DNA of 64,000 bases from NCBI RefSeq assembly GCF_013170845.1, contig NZ_CP033367.1, forward strand, positions 2,791,001 to 2,855,000, read 5' to 3'. The notes under the pieces were generated by a model. It saw only the letters and a list, made by a program, of their open reading frames with translations. It had not been told where the DNA came from and did not search any database. Position numbers and translations under genes: made by a program. How positions within the stretch are numbered: the stretch's first letter is position 1; every line of letters begins with the position of its first letter. Positions 1 to 8,355 of this stretch are shown piece after piece. The stretch is from Mesorhizobium loti R88b. GTDB lineage: Bacteria; Pseudomonadota; Alphaproteobacteria; Rhizobiales; Rhizobiaceae.

Positions 1-698
1 CCTGGCTCGTCTACCGCGAGAATGTTGACCGGCGGCTGCTTTTCGGCGCCTTCGCCATTCTGGCCGGTGCGGTGCTGCTGTCATGGAATGGCGGCGGCGT
101 TGCCTTCAACCCTGGCGCCCTTCTGGTGGCGGGCGCTTGTTTAGCCTGGGGACTCGACAACAATTTCACGCGCAAGATCTCAGCCACCGACCCGGTGGTG
201 ATCGCCATGCTGAAAGGGTTGGTGGCGGGTGCAGCCAATGTCGGACTGGCTCTTGCAGGCGGGGCTTCGTTTCCCGCAACATCCATCGTTGTGGCCACGG
301 CTGCCGTCGGCTTCCTTGGCATCGGCGTCAGCCTGGTGATGTTCATCCTGGCATTGCGCCATCTCGGTACCGCGCGGACAGGCGCCTATTATTCACTCGC
401 GCCTTTCATCGGCGCGCTGCTGGCGATCTTCGTTCTCGGCGAGCCCATCACGATAAGGCTGGCGATTGCCGGGCTGTTGATGGGCATCGGCCTGTGGCTG
501 CATCTGTCGGAGCGCCATGAGCATGAACATGACCACGACGAACTGGAACACGAGCACAGCCATGTGCATGACGAACACCACCAGCACCATCATGACGGGC
601 CGGTGAGCGAGCCGCATTCACACTGGCACCGGCATGCGCCGATGCGCCACCGGCATCCGCATTATCCGGACCTGCACCATCGTCACGGCCACGGCTGA
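1..698 (+). CDS. DMT/EamA-family transporter with histidine-rich tail (5' partial)
   Basis: The reading frame is open from base 3, so the start lies outside the window. The visible part has five or so hydrophobic segments with Gly/Ala-rich membrane helices typical of the EamA half-repeat, including a YYSLAPF-type segment and a final helix ending near base 510. It is followed by a cytosolic tail of about 55 residues that is very rich in His, Glu and Asp (HEHEHDHDE, HHQHHHDG). The family exports small metabolites. The tail could bind divalent metal, but this is inferred from composition only. The next gene starts 13 bases after the stop. Confidence 0.8.
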   Translation, partial: WLVYRENVDRRLLFGAFAILAGAVLLSWNGGGVAFNPGALLVAGACLAWGLDNNFTRKISATDPVVIAMLKGLVAGAANVGLALAGGASFPATSIVVATAAVGFLGIGVSLVMFILALRHLGTARTGAYYSLAPFIGALLAIFVLGEPITIRLAIAGLLMGIGLWLHLSERHEHEHDHDELEHEHSHVHDEHHQHHHDGPVSEPHSHWHRHAPMRHRHPHYPDLHHRHGHG

Positions 699-711
699 GC
701 ATGCCCAGATC

Positions 712-1104
712 ATGCTCAAGCAAACACCCAGGCCTGAACTGACCGTTTGGTACAACACGCGTTGCCCTGTCTGCGATGCCGGCATTACAAGGCAGAAGCG
801 GCGACTGATCGAAGCGGTGAAGGCTGGGCGGATCGCGTTTCGAGACATCAATCTGGAGCCGGCGGCACTTGCCCGTTTTGGTGCCACGCTGGAAGACATA
901 CGCCGCCGGCTGCACGCCACCGATACGGATGGCCATCTGCTGGTCGGCGCCGAAGTCGCGATTGCGGTGTGGAAGGCGACGCCGGGCGAGGGCTGGCTGG
1001 CGACGCTTTTCGGCAATCCGGTTGCCTTGCCGCTGACCCGCTTTGGCTATGACCGCTTCGCCGACCTGCTCTATGCCTGGAACCGCCGAAACGGCCGCTG
1101 GTAG
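712..1104 (+). CDS. DCC-family (DUF393) thiol-disulfide oxidoreductase-like protein
   Basis: A 130-residue protein starting at the ATG at 712. An earlier in-frame start at 634 would overlap the previous gene heavily. Near the N-terminus it has a Cys-Pro-Val-Cys pair after a YNTR segment, in the place of the CPxC motif of the DCC family (DUF393), and the family-typical DINL and W-x-P-type regions follow. DCC proteins are predicted thiol-disulfide oxidoreductases of unknown substrate. It lies 13 bases after the DMT transporter and is probably co-transcribed with it. Confidence 0.75.
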   Translation: MLKQTPRPELTVWYNTRCPVCDAGITRQKRRLIEAVKAGRIAFRDINLEPAALARFGATLEDIRRRLHATDTDGHLLVGAEVAIAVWKATPGEGWLATLFGNPVALPLTRFGYDRFADLLYAWNRRNGRW

Positions 1105-1168
1105 GCAATTCATCTCCATCGAACGGAACGGGCTCGGATCAGAGATTGATCTGGCTGGCGCAACATTC

Positions 1169-1235
1169 AGATACATCGTAAGATATATCTTGACTCCATA
1201 AGAGGGTGCGCCTAATTGAGATATATCGTAAGATA
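1169..1235. promoter_or_regulatory. Tandem operator candidates upstream of the PadR regulator
   Basis: A 17-bp sequence, AGATAYATCGTAAGATA, occurs at 1169-1185 and again at 1219-1235, exactly 50 bp apart (about five helical turns). The left copy extends into a near-palindrome, with arms AGATAYATC and GATATATCT around GTAA. AT-rich palindromes like these are expected for a PadR dimer. They sit directly upstream of the padR start at 1254, which suggests autoregulation. Confidence 0.55.
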
Positions 1236-1253
1236 GAACTCAAGGAGCAATCA

Positions 1254-1928
1254 ATGCACAGACACAATCATTTCGGCGAACGCATTTTCATGCACATGGC
1301 CGGCAAATTTGGTGGCAGAGGGGGCGGCGGCTTTGGACCGTTCGGACATGGCGGTCGCGGTGGCGGGCGTGGTGGCCCGGGCGACATGTTCCGCGCCGGC
1401 CGCATGCTGGCCGATGGCGATCTCAAGCTGATCACGCTGTCGCTGCTGGCCGAGGCGCCGCGCCACGGCTACGACATCATCAAGGCGCTGGAAGAGCGCA
1501 CCAGCGGCATCTACAGCCCGAGCCCGGGCGTGGTCTACCCGACGCTGACGTTCCTGGAAGAAGCCGGCTATGCCGCTTCCGCCGCGGACGGCAACAAGAA
1601 GGTGTTTTCGATCACCGAGGCAGGCCAAGCGCATCTTGCCGACAATCGCGAGATGATCGACGGCGTGCTCGAACATCTCGAACGCTTCGGCCGCAAGATG
1701 GCCAAGGCGCGCGACTGGTTCGGCTGGAACGACGATGGCGACGAGCGTCGCGGTGGCCGCGGCGGCCGTGGCGAGCGCTCGGAAACACGCGATGAGTTCC
1801 GTGCCATCCGCCACCGCCTGCGTGCGGCTCTGGGCGAAATCGTCGATGCCCCTGCTGAAAAGCAGGCCGAGGCGATCGCTATCCTCGAAGCCGCGGCCGA
1901 AGCGCTGGAAGCGCTGTCGCAGCGCTGA
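1254..1928 (+). CDS. PadR-family regulator, YqjI-like, with His/Gly-rich N-terminus
   Basis: A 224-residue protein. The start at 1254 follows an AAGGAG ribosome site at 1242. Residues 1 to about 45 are rich in His, Gly and Arg (MHRHNHF, RGGGGFG, GHGGRGGG). A PadR winged helix follows, with the conserved HGYDIIKALEE and SPSPGVVYPTL motifs, then a C-terminal helical dimer region. A His-rich leader plus this domain is the layout of YqjI, the metal-responsive repressor of enterobacteria, so metal sensing is a reasonable guess. No ferric reductase gene, the YqjI target in E. coli, is adjacent. The two upstream repeats are probably its own operators. Confidence 0.85.
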   Translation: MHRHNHFGERIFMHMAGKFGGRGGGGFGPFGHGGRGGGRGGPGDMFRAGRMLADGDLKLITLSLLAEAPRHGYDIIKALEERTSGIYSPSPGVVYPTLTFLEEAGYAASAADGNKKVFSITEAGQAHLADNREMIDGVLEHLERFGRKMAKARDWFGWNDDGDERRGGRGGRGERSETRDEFRAIRHRLRAALGEIVDAPAEKQAEAIAILEAAAEALEALSQR

Positions 1929-1949
1929 TCCAAGCGCGACAAACGCATG

Positions 1950-1978
1950 AAAAAGCCCGGGGAGACCCGGGCTTTTTT
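1950..1978 (+). terminator. Rho-independent terminator after padR
   Basis: A perfect 7-bp GC stem (GCCCGGG at 1955-1961, CCCGGGC at 1966-1972) with a GAGA loop. It is flanked by five A and followed by six T, so it could end transcription on both strands, here padR rightward and yiaA leftward. Confidence 0.9.
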
Positions 1979-1997
1979 GCGTCAGGGCAGGCCGGCA

Positions 1998-2258
1998 TCA
2001 TTCCTTGCCGACATATTCGCTGATCAGCTTTTCGTTGCGGGCCTTTTCGATCTTGGCGGTCATCTCGGACGACAGGCGCTCATCGGTGCGGTACTTGACG
2101 AGGTTCACAAGGCTGCCGGTCAGGAGCAGGATGCCCATGGCCCAGTAGCCCTTGGTCGCCAAGTCGACCGGTGCCAGCCAAAGCGACAGGCCGAGCATGA
2201 AGTAGGCGGCACCGACCGAGGCGGTGTTGAACATGATGTAGGTCTGGTTGGCGTTCAT
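1998..2258 (-). CDS. YiaA/YiaB-family inner membrane protein
   Basis: An 86-residue protein with two close transmembrane segments (about residues 8-28 and 38-55) matching the YiaAB two-helix domain, and a charged C-terminal tail. GGAG lies about nine bases upstream of the ATG. It is downstream of and codirectional with the PspA-like gene (63-bp gap), so it is probably a membrane partner in the same envelope-stress transcription unit. The molecular function of the family is unknown. Confidence 0.8.
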   Translation of the reverse strand: MNANQTYIMFNTASVGAAYFMLGLSLWLAPVDLATKGYWAMGILLLTGSLVNLVKYRTDERLSSEMTAKIEKARNEKLISEYVGKE

Positions 2259-2321
2259 TGGAGTTCTCCGTTGATTTGATGATGGTTGGGTTGATGGAAA
2301 TCAGATTGGAAAGTCTGGTTT

Positions 2322-2999
2322 TCAGTTGATGGTCTTGAGGCGCTCGAGCACGTCCCTGCCACGGACCTTCATCGCCGGGCCGTGACCGGCGTCGGCGAGG
2401 CGGTCGCGGATCGCTTCGTGACGCAGTTCGCTGTCGATCTCGTCCAGAATGCCGGCCTCCTCGAACGGATCGCTGGCTCCCTTGATGCGCGCCAAGAGCT
2501 CCTCGGCGTCGTTGAGGTTTCCCGAATTGCCGATCGACCTGACCAGGCGTGACTGCGCCTTGCGCTCGGCATCGATGGCGCGGGCCGAGATCATGCCCTG
2601 GTTGAGGTCGATGATGCGGCGATGCGCCCGCTCCACCGAAACGCGCATGCGCAAGGTCTTTTCGCCAAGGCTCTGCACGCTGGCGCGGCGGACTTCACGC
2701 TCATTCTCCAGTTCGGCTATTGCCGCGGCACCGCTTTCGGCCAGTCCGTTGTTGCCGGCGGCGAGCGCGCTGAGCGTGCGGCTTTCGAGATCGGCGTGGC
2801 GGCGTTCGAGCTGGTCGAGGCCGGCCTGCTCGGCGCGCTGGCGAACGATCAGCGAGGCGAGCGTCTGCTTGGCGGCGGCAAGCCCCGTCTCCGCGTCGCG
2901 GATGCGCTGCGCCAGAAGGTCGATGGCGAAGCGGTCCTTGAGGCCGTCCTCGGCCCGTGCGCTGGCGCCGTCGAGCAATGTTCTGATCAGGCTAAGCAT
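2322..2999 (-). CDS. pspA: PspA/IM30-family envelope stress protein
   Basis: A 225-residue, almost wholly alpha-helical protein. It begins MLSLIRTLLDG, the amphipathic N-terminal helix used by PspA to contact membrane, followed by long coiled coils (LAAAKQTLASL, ELENEREVRR). The ATG at 2999 is preferred over an upstream one at 3032 because it has a GGGAGAA ribosome site and matches the PspA N-terminus. PspA proteins polymerise on stressed inner membrane. The gene is divergent from a TetR regulator across three operator-like repeats, which suggests TetR control instead of the sigma-54 PspF control of enterobacteria. Confidence 0.85.
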   Translation of the reverse strand: MLSLIRTLLDGASARAEDGLKDRFAIDLLAQRIRDAETGLAAAKQTLASLIVRQRAEQAGLDQLERRHADLESRTLSALAAGNNGLAESGAAAIAELENEREVRRASVQSLGEKTLRMRVSVERAHRRIIDLNQGMISARAIDAERKAQSRLVRSIGNSGNLNDAEELLARIKGASDPFEEAGILDEIDSELRHEAIRDRLADAGHGPAMKVRGRDVLERLKTIN

Positions 3000-3024
3000 G
3001 GTTCTTCTCCCTTCGAATGTTGCG

Positions 3025-3094
3025 GTGAACAATGTTCACGAGGTCAACATAACAGGAAATGAACATTGTTCAAGAGGCTTTTGAACGCTGTTCA
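3025..3094. promoter_or_regulatory. Three-copy operator in the pspA/tetR divergent promoter
   Basis: The palindrome TGAACAnTGTTCA occurs three times: 3026-3038 (extended to GTGAAC...GTTCAC, 3025-3039), 3060-3072 (exact), and 3082-3094 (one arm changed, TGAACGCTGTTCA). Centre spacing is 34 and 22 bp, near whole helical turns. The nearest copy lies 26 bp upstream of the pspA start, where a bound repressor would block its promoter. The adjacent TetR protein is the obvious ligand. Confidence 0.75.
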
Positions 3095-3183
3095 CGAAAT
3101 CCTGGATATGGTAAACGAAGGGACGATCATGGTTCGAAACACCTGCAGCTCGGGCCGAGGCAAGGCCATCCACAAGGACAAGC

Positions 3184-3825
3184 ATGGCACTGGACAGGGA
3201 AGAAACAGGCGAGCGGGTGCTGGCCATTGCCGAGGTGCTGCTCAACCAGGGTGGCATGGACAATCTGAAGGCGAGGACCATCGCCGAGCAGGCGGGCATC
3301 TCGGTCGGCTCGGTCTACAATCTGTTTGCCGATCTCGACGGGGTGCACCGTGCCGTCAACATGCGGCTGCTCGACCGGCTGGGCGCGGCAGGCGCGGCGG
3401 CAATGGCGGATCTCGGCAAACGCGGCGTCACCGATGTGCGCCAGCGCCTGCTGGCGTTGGCCGGCGCCTATGTGCGCTTTGTCGAGGCGCATCCCGGCAG
3501 TTGGCCGGCGCTGCTCGCCTTCAACAGGCGGCGCCCGACGCTGACCGAGCCGGACGCTTATGAAGCGCGGCTCGACCAGCTGTTCGAGATCATCGCCCGG
3601 GCGCTCGCCGGCGGCGATTTCGACATCGACGACGATACGCGCCGGATCGCCGCGCGCACGCTGTGGTCCAGCGTGCACGGCATCGTCACCAGCGGCTATG
3701 CGGCCAGATCCGTGCGCCGGCAGGCCGACGAGATCGACCAGCAGATCGAGCTCCTTGTCGCAGTCTTCATCAAGGGGCTGGAACGCGGCGGCACATTCGC
3801 GCATTCTGGGACGAAAACGTCGTGA
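3184..3825 (+). CDS. TetR/AcrR-family regulator
   Basis: A 213-residue protein with an N-terminal TetR DNA-binding domain (about residues 8-55). Its recognition helix region reads RTIAEQAGISVGSVYNLF. A helical ligand domain of the WHG type follows, with the HPGSWPALL and LWSSVHGIV motifs. It probably represses itself and the divergent pspA-yiaA unit through the three repeats at 3025-3094. The inducing signal is not evident from sequence. Confidence 0.88.
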   Translation: MALDREETGERVLAIAEVLLNQGGMDNLKARTIAEQAGISVGSVYNLFADLDGVHRAVNMRLLDRLGAAGAAAMADLGKRGVTDVRQRLLALAGAYVRFVEAHPGSWPALLAFNRRRPTLTEPDAYEARLDQLFEIIARALAGGDFDIDDDTRRIAARTLWSSVHGIVTSGYAARSVRRQADEIDQQIELLVAVFIKGLERGGTFAHSGTKTS

Positions 3826-3872
3826 ATCGCGAATGGACCGCGGTGTGCAGGACGAACAAGGAGATTTGAGCG

Positions 3873-4166
3873 ATGTCTTTTCTGAAACGTCTTTTCGGCG
3901 GCGGCGGTGAAGCGGCGGCCGAGCCCAAAAGTGCCGCGCCCGCCAAGCAGGTCGAGCACAAGGGCTTCCTGATCAGCGCCACGCCCTACAAGGCCGAGAG
4001 CCAGTACCAGACCTGCGGCACCGTCTCGAAGGAGGTCGACGGTGTAATGAAGGAACACAAATTCATCCGCGCCGACCGCTTCGCCGGCCTCGACGACGCT
4101 GTCGACATCTCGATCAAGAAGGGTATGCAATTGATCGACGAGCAGGGCGAGCGGATTTTCGGGTAG
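3873..4166 (+). CDS. HlyU-family protein
   Basis: A 97-residue protein with a strong AAGGAG ribosome site ten bases before the ATG. After an N-terminal FLKRLFGGGGEA segment, the rest matches the HlyU family: EHKGFLISATPY, then a YQTCGTV core, then DRFAGLDDAVD. HlyU was named for a Vibrio haemolysin regulator. The alphaproteobacterial members are widespread, and their target is not established. It lies 47 bases after the tetR stop and could be read through from it. Confidence 0.82.
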   Translation: MSFLKRLFGGGGEAAAEPKSAAPAKQVEHKGFLISATPYKAESQYQTCGTVSKEVDGVMKEHKFIRADRFAGLDDAVDISIKKGMQLIDEQGERIFG

Positions 4167-4217
4167 GGGTTGGGAGCGGGCGATAAGCAACTTGTACCAA
4201 TTGCGGCCACGCAGCTT

Positions 4218-4745
4218 TTATGCGGGTTTGTCGCTCGGTTGCCACCGGGTCAAGAGCAGTTCTCGGGCCTGCGCGAGACGCGACATCACGGTGCCAGGCG
4301 GCACTCCGACCACGTCTGCGATTTCACGGTAAGACATATCGTTGAACTCACGCATAACCATGGCTTCACGCAAGGGCGCCGGCAGCCAATAGACAAGCTG
4401 CCGGATGGCTGTGCCTTCCCCGTGGTCCGGGATTTCGGAGCCGGGCTCCGCCGGCGTCTCCTGCTCAGCAAGCCGGGCGAATTGCGCGTAGCAGACACTC
4501 CTGAGAATGGAGAGCAGCCAGGGCCTGACGGCCCCACCGCGCCGGCCTTCGAAATGATGCAGCGCACGCCGGTAACATTCCTCTACAGCGTTCTCAGCGT
4601 CCGTGCGATTTCGCAGCAGGAAATAGGCGAGCCTGTACGCGTCATCGAGGCATGGAAGGGCCGCGTCCTGAAACCGGCGCGTTCGCTCGCCGCTGGCTTT
4701 GTGGTGGCCCGCAATGTGGTGGCCGGCTGTTTGATATCGGGTCAT
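4218..4745 (-). CDS. ECF sigma-70 factor without visible anti-sigma partner
   Basis: A 175-residue protein from the ATG at 4745. Longer in-frame starts would run into the region upstream of the divergent araC gene. Region 2 (DAYRLAYFLLRNRTDAENAVEE) and region 4 (LREAMVMREFNDMSYREIADV, then PPGTVMSRLAQAR) are intact and separated by a short linker, as in small ECF sigma factors. No zinc-finger or membrane anti-sigma gene is next to it. The 176 bp to the divergent AraC gene should hold both promoters. Confidence 0.82.
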   Translation of the reverse strand: MTRYQTAGHHIAGHHKASGERTRRFQDAALPCLDDAYRLAYFLLRNRTDAENAVEECYRRALHHFEGRRGGAVRPWLLSILRSVCYAQFARLAEQETPAEPGSEIPDHGEGTAIRQLVYWLPAPLREAMVMREFNDMSYREIADVVGVPPGTVMSRLAQARELLLTRWQPSDKPA

Positions 4746-4921
4746 TTCATAACGTCTCGCCGATGTCTTTACCTGAAACCGGCGGGGTGGTAACAAGCGG
4801 CCCGACCGCAGTCGTGGACTATCGCGCCAAGCGTGTGGACTGTGGTGACATGCGCCTGCCAAAGCAAAAACGATTGGCGCTCGTTTTGAACTCGAACGCA
4901 TCACATTCACGGTACGGGGTA

Positions 4922-5908
4922 ATGCGCCAAGCGCTGCCGCCAAATCGCCTGTCGATCTCCCACCACGGTCTCGCCAAGGGATCGGCCTACGAGGCCTGGC
5001 GGGAAGGTATTTGCCGCGAGTTTTGTCGGCTCGATGTTGGACCGGCGCAGGACAACTACATCGATTGCGACAATGAATTCGTGCTGCTTGACTCGATCGC
5101 CATTGCCACCCCGAAGGGACGCTCGGCGCGCTTTGCACGGACCCGCGATCTTTTGGCCGATGGCTGCGACGATCTGGTGCTGATTTCCGCCACGCGCGGC
5201 CAGGTGAGTGTGACCCAGGGAAGCAAGAGGATCGATCTGACGGCGGGACAAATGTGCCTGACCGAAATGAACATCGCCGGCTCCTTGGACCTTAACCAGA
5301 CCGGCGGATTTACGACAACAAGGTTTCCGAGACGCCTGCTTTTGCAGGTCGCGCCGTCGGCCGAGACGCAACTGGCACGTACGCTGGGGCATGACCGGGC
5401 CTGGGGCGTCATGATCGAGCGTTATTCAGCGCTTTGCAGTGAGATTTGCGGAGAGCTCGATCTCGCCGGGCAGAAGACGGCGGCGCGGCACCTGGCGGAT
5501 CTGGTCGGTCACTTCGTTGGAACAAGTGCCGAGCAGAAGAACCTGGCCGGGCAAAGCGATGTTTCGATCGCGCGGTTGAATCTGATGAAAGCCGACATTC
5601 TCAAAAATCTCGACAAGAGCCACCTGACCGTCGAGGCCGTTGCCAAAGCGAACGGCCTCAGCCCGCGACAGGCGCAGCGTATGTTCGCGTCCTCCGGCAC
5701 GACGTTCTCGGAATTTGTGCTGGAGCAGCGGCTGCTGCTTGCTCGCCGGTTGCTGCTGCGTGAATCCGCTCGCCATCGCAAGGTCAGCGATATCGCCTTC
5801 ACGGTCGGCTTCAACGACCTTTCCTACTTTCACAGGACATTCAAGCGGCGGTTCGGCGTCACGCCAGCTGATATTCAGCTAGAGCCAGGCGCGGGTCTGA
5901 CGCAGTAG
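4922..5908 (+). CDS. AraC-family regulator
   Basis: A 328-residue protein if started at the ATG at 4922. The frame stays open further upstream, but the segment before 4922 has no protein-like character. The N-terminal two thirds resembles an AraC ligand-binding domain (EAWREGICREF early, then a cupin-like beta region with RDLLADGCDDLVLI). The last 100 residues are the double helix-turn-helix domain, ending in the classic GFNDLSYFHRTFKRRFGVTP. The regulated genes are unknown. The divergent ECF sigma gene is one candidate. Confidence 0.85.
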   Translation: MRQALPPNRLSISHHGLAKGSAYEAWREGICREFCRLDVGPAQDNYIDCDNEFVLLDSIAIATPKGRSARFARTRDLLADGCDDLVLISATRGQVSVTQGSKRIDLTAGQMCLTEMNIAGSLDLNQTGGFTTTRFPRRLLLQVAPSAETQLARTLGHDRAWGVMIERYSALCSEICGELDLAGQKTAARHLADLVGHFVGTSAEQKNLAGQSDVSIARLNLMKADILKNLDKSHLTVEAVAKANGLSPRQAQRMFASSGTTFSEFVLEQRLLLARRLLLRESARHRKVSDIAFTVGFNDLSYFHRTFKRRFGVTPADIQLEPGAGLTQ

Positions 5909-6039
5909 CGCCATGGGCCATCGTGCGACATCGCGTGGACACCAAAAACCGGGCGTTGTGCACTGACATTCCCATCGGTATCGGCGGAGCCGCGAATCTG
6001 TGCTAAGCCGCCGCGCAAACAAACCAAAGGACGACACCC

Positions 6040-6273
6040 GTGAGTGAACTGACCGTGGCCGAGGCGACCGACAATATCTATGCCTCGCTCCGAGCGGACA
6101 ATGCCGAGCTCGACGCCCATATCGCGGCGCTCAAGGCTGCGCTGACGCGAGAGGGGATAAAACAGGCGGTGTTCGATCCGACCAAGCTGGCGCAGGGCAA
6201 CCGCTCGGGCCGCAAGCTGATGCAGGCTTATTTTCGCCAGCGCGGCGTCAGCGTGAGTTTTTCGGCGGATTAG
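6040..6273 (+). CDS. Conserved small hypothetical protein
   Basis: A 77-residue protein with a GTG start preceded by AAAGGA. It is mostly helical, with a DNAELDAHIAALKAAL stretch of coiled-coil character, then a basic end (GNRSGRKLMQAYFRQRG). It is soluble with no signal peptide. I do not recognise a family. Codon use looks like real coding sequence, and it stands alone between araC and the amidohydrolase. Confidence 0.55.
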   Translation: MSELTVAEATDNIYASLRADNAELDAHIAALKAALTREGIKQAVFDPTKLAQGNRSGRKLMQAYFRQRGVSVSFSAD

Positions 6274-6370
6274 AACGACGCCGGCGAGCTTACGAGCCCA
6301 ACAACCAGCTCGCTCAACCTATTCCAAGCATTCGACGCTGACCATTATCGCGTCGCATGCCCGTCTGGTC

Positions 6371-7597
6371 TCAAGGCCGGAAGATCTTGCGAGGGCCATT
6401 GTCAAAACTCCTGCGGCCGCGTTTCCAACCCGTAATCACAGGCGCGGCTTCGCGCACGGCCGCTGACGGTCCGTCACAGTCGAGCAGCACGATATCGGCC
6501 TGCGCCCCGACTATCAGCCCATAGGGCGCTGACATCAGCCGGGCAGCGCCTGATGTCACCATGGCGAAGACTGCGGCAATATCCGCGGCCAGCGTCAATT
6601 GCGCGACGTTGGCGTAGAGATTGGCCATGCGGATCAGCGAGGCATCCCCGAATGGCGTGAAAGGGTTCAGCACATTGTTGGTGGCTATCGCCACGGCGAC
6701 GCCCGCTCTGGCAAGACGATCGGCGGGCGCGATCCCACGCGGCACCAATCTGTCGTGGCCTCGCCCATTGAGGAAGAGATCCGTCGCCGGAAGCACTGCG
6801 AGCCCTATCCCTGCGGACGCCAGTCGGGCGCCGATCTGGGAGACCTGATCGAGCCCCATCGCAGAAAGGTTGGTGACATGGCCGAGCGCAACGCGGCCTT
6901 GCCAGCCTCTTTCCACCGTCTGCGCGATGACGGACGGCAAATCCGTCCTGTCCGGCTCGAGGCTGAAATCCAGGTGAAAATCCGCAGCCACATCGTGTTT
7001 TTCGGCGAGGTCGAAGATGCGTTCGATATGACGCTGCGGATCGGGGTCCGTGTAAGGGCATCCGCCAACAAGGTCGGCCCCATTGGCAAGCGCCGCGTCC
7101 AGCATCGCAAGAGTGTCGGATTCATTGGTCAGCCCGTCCTGGGCGAAGGCGCAAATCTCGATGTCGATGGCGAAAGAATAATCGGTGCGGATACGTTTGA
7201 TCGCCTCGAACGACCGGAAGCCCGCGCGCGGATCTATTTCCACGAAGCTGCGCATCCGCGTCGTGCCGTGGCCGATGGCCTTTTCAACCACGCGTGACGC
7301 GCGTTCGTAGACGTCCGCTTCCGTGAAACCCGATTTGGCTTTTGAGGTCTCGCGAACCGCCTCGGCCAGCGTGCCTTCGCAGATGGCGCAGCGATCGAGA
7401 ATGCAGGCCTTGTCGAGATGGATATGGGCATCGACAAAGCCCGCGCAGGCAAAATTGCTGCCGGCATCGAACTCTTCATCCGCTTTGCCGGGAACAAACG
7501 GATCGATCGCCACGATCCTGCCATCGGCAACGGCGATGTCGACGATCGGGCCGGCATCTGCAAGCCGGACATTGCGGATAATCAGATCGAAGGTCAT
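6371..7597 (-). CDS. Amidohydrolase-superfamily protein, cytosine-deaminase-like
   Basis: A 408-residue protein from the ATG at 7597. Metal-ligand motifs of the superfamily are in order: DAHIHLDKA near residue 60, FHLDFSLE near 190, LGHVTNLS near 220 and a NNVLNPF segment near 290. A C-terminal beta segment (GAQADIVLLD) belongs to the composite beta domain. The HxHLDK form points to the cytosine deaminase and s-triazine deaminase branch, which hydrolyse exocyclic amines or cyclic amides. The exact substrate cannot be given. It is monocistronic, separated by 137 bp from the chrR-like gene. Confidence 0.8.
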   Translation of the reverse strand: MTFDLIIRNVRLADAGPIVDIAVADGRIVAIDPFVPGKADEEFDAGSNFACAGFVDAHIHLDKACILDRCAICEGTLAEAVRETSKAKSGFTEADVYERASRVVEKAIGHGTTRMRSFVEIDPRAGFRSFEAIKRIRTDYSFAIDIEICAFAQDGLTNESDTLAMLDAALANGADLVGGCPYTDPDPQRHIERIFDLAEKHDVAADFHLDFSLEPDRTDLPSVIAQTVERGWQGRVALGHVTNLSAMGLDQVSQIGARLASAGIGLAVLPATDLFLNGRGHDRLVPRGIAPADRLARAGVAVAIATNNVLNPFTPFGDASLIRMANLYANVAQLTLAADIAAVFAMVTSGAARLMSAPYGLIVGAQADIVLLDCDGPSAAVREAAPVITGWKRGRRSFDNGPRKIFRP

Positions 7598-7734
7598 TCG
7601 CGTGTCACAAGCGGTTGGCGCAGCGTCGCTGAGGAGGCGTGCGGAATATCCGGGTTTGAAACTCCTTCTGTTTCGATCCCAAACGAGCACCTCTGTAAAG
7701 TCCAGCAGAGCGGGTAGCTTCGACTGGAATTGCT

Positions 7735-8355
7735 CTAAAGCCTGAGCAGCGGCTGTATGATGCGTCCAAGTCGGCTTTGAAGCACGATATTGCCCTGGAG
7801 TGCTACGATACAGATGCAGGGGTCGCCCTCACATACGGTCGGCTTGTGTTCCATCGTCTCGTCGGCCTCGTCGAAGTCGCCAGGCCCGTAGCGGCCGAAC
7901 TGGTGCTCGAATGCCCCTTCGAGGACGCATGTCCATTCGTAGCCGGTATGCTTATGGTGCGGCAGCCTGGTTCCTGGCGCGGCCTTCAGCATGAACACCT
8001 TGATGTTCGAGACTTCAGGCACTGACACCGAACGCTGGCGCACACCCGGCCCGACCCAACGCCATGGCCCAAGCCGATAGCGGTCTAGCGGTTGTTTTGG
8101 TCCCGTCTCGGGGGCAGCGAAGTCACCTTCGATCAGGCGCAACACACTGCGCAGCGCGCCTGGCTCCATTGACACCGGCGTTGCCTGTTCAAGAAGCTCG
8201 CCACCTATCGCCTCGTACCTTTCCACCTTGCGGCTGCAGGCAGTGCACAACGACAGATGCATCGAAACGACGAGCCCGCGTGCTTCGTCAAGCGTGCCCG
8301 AAGCAAAGGCCGCGAGGGTTTCGTCGGTCGGATGATGGGCAATGGCCTCAGTCAT
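7735..8355 (-). CDS. chrR: ChrR-family zinc anti-sigma factor with cupin domain
   Basis: A 206-residue protein. The N-terminal anti-sigma domain has the zinc motif HLSLCTAC with an upstream His in the DETLAAF helix. The C-terminal half is a cupin (LPHHKHTGYEWTCVLEG), the part ChrR needs to respond to singlet oxygen in Rhodobacter. Its ATGA start overlaps the sigma-factor stop by four bases, so the two are translationally coupled. It should hold the sigma factor inactive in the cytoplasm until oxidative stress. Confidence 0.88.
   Translation of the reverse strand: MTEAIAHHPTDETLAAFASGTLDEARGLVVSMHLSLCTACSRKVERYEAIGGELLEQATPVSMEPGALRSVLRLIEGDFAAPETGPKQPLDRYRLGPWRWVGPGVRQRSVSVPEVSNIKVFMLKAAPGTRLPHHKHTGYEWTCVLEGAFEHQFGRYGPGDFDEADETMEHKPTVCEGDPCICIVALQGNIVLQSRLGRIIQPLLRL

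Noticed and set aside
4170..4793. Plus-strand gene opposite the ECF sigma factor
   Set aside because: The minus-strand frame has intact sigma regions 2 and 4, and the plus-strand frame shows no recognisable motif.
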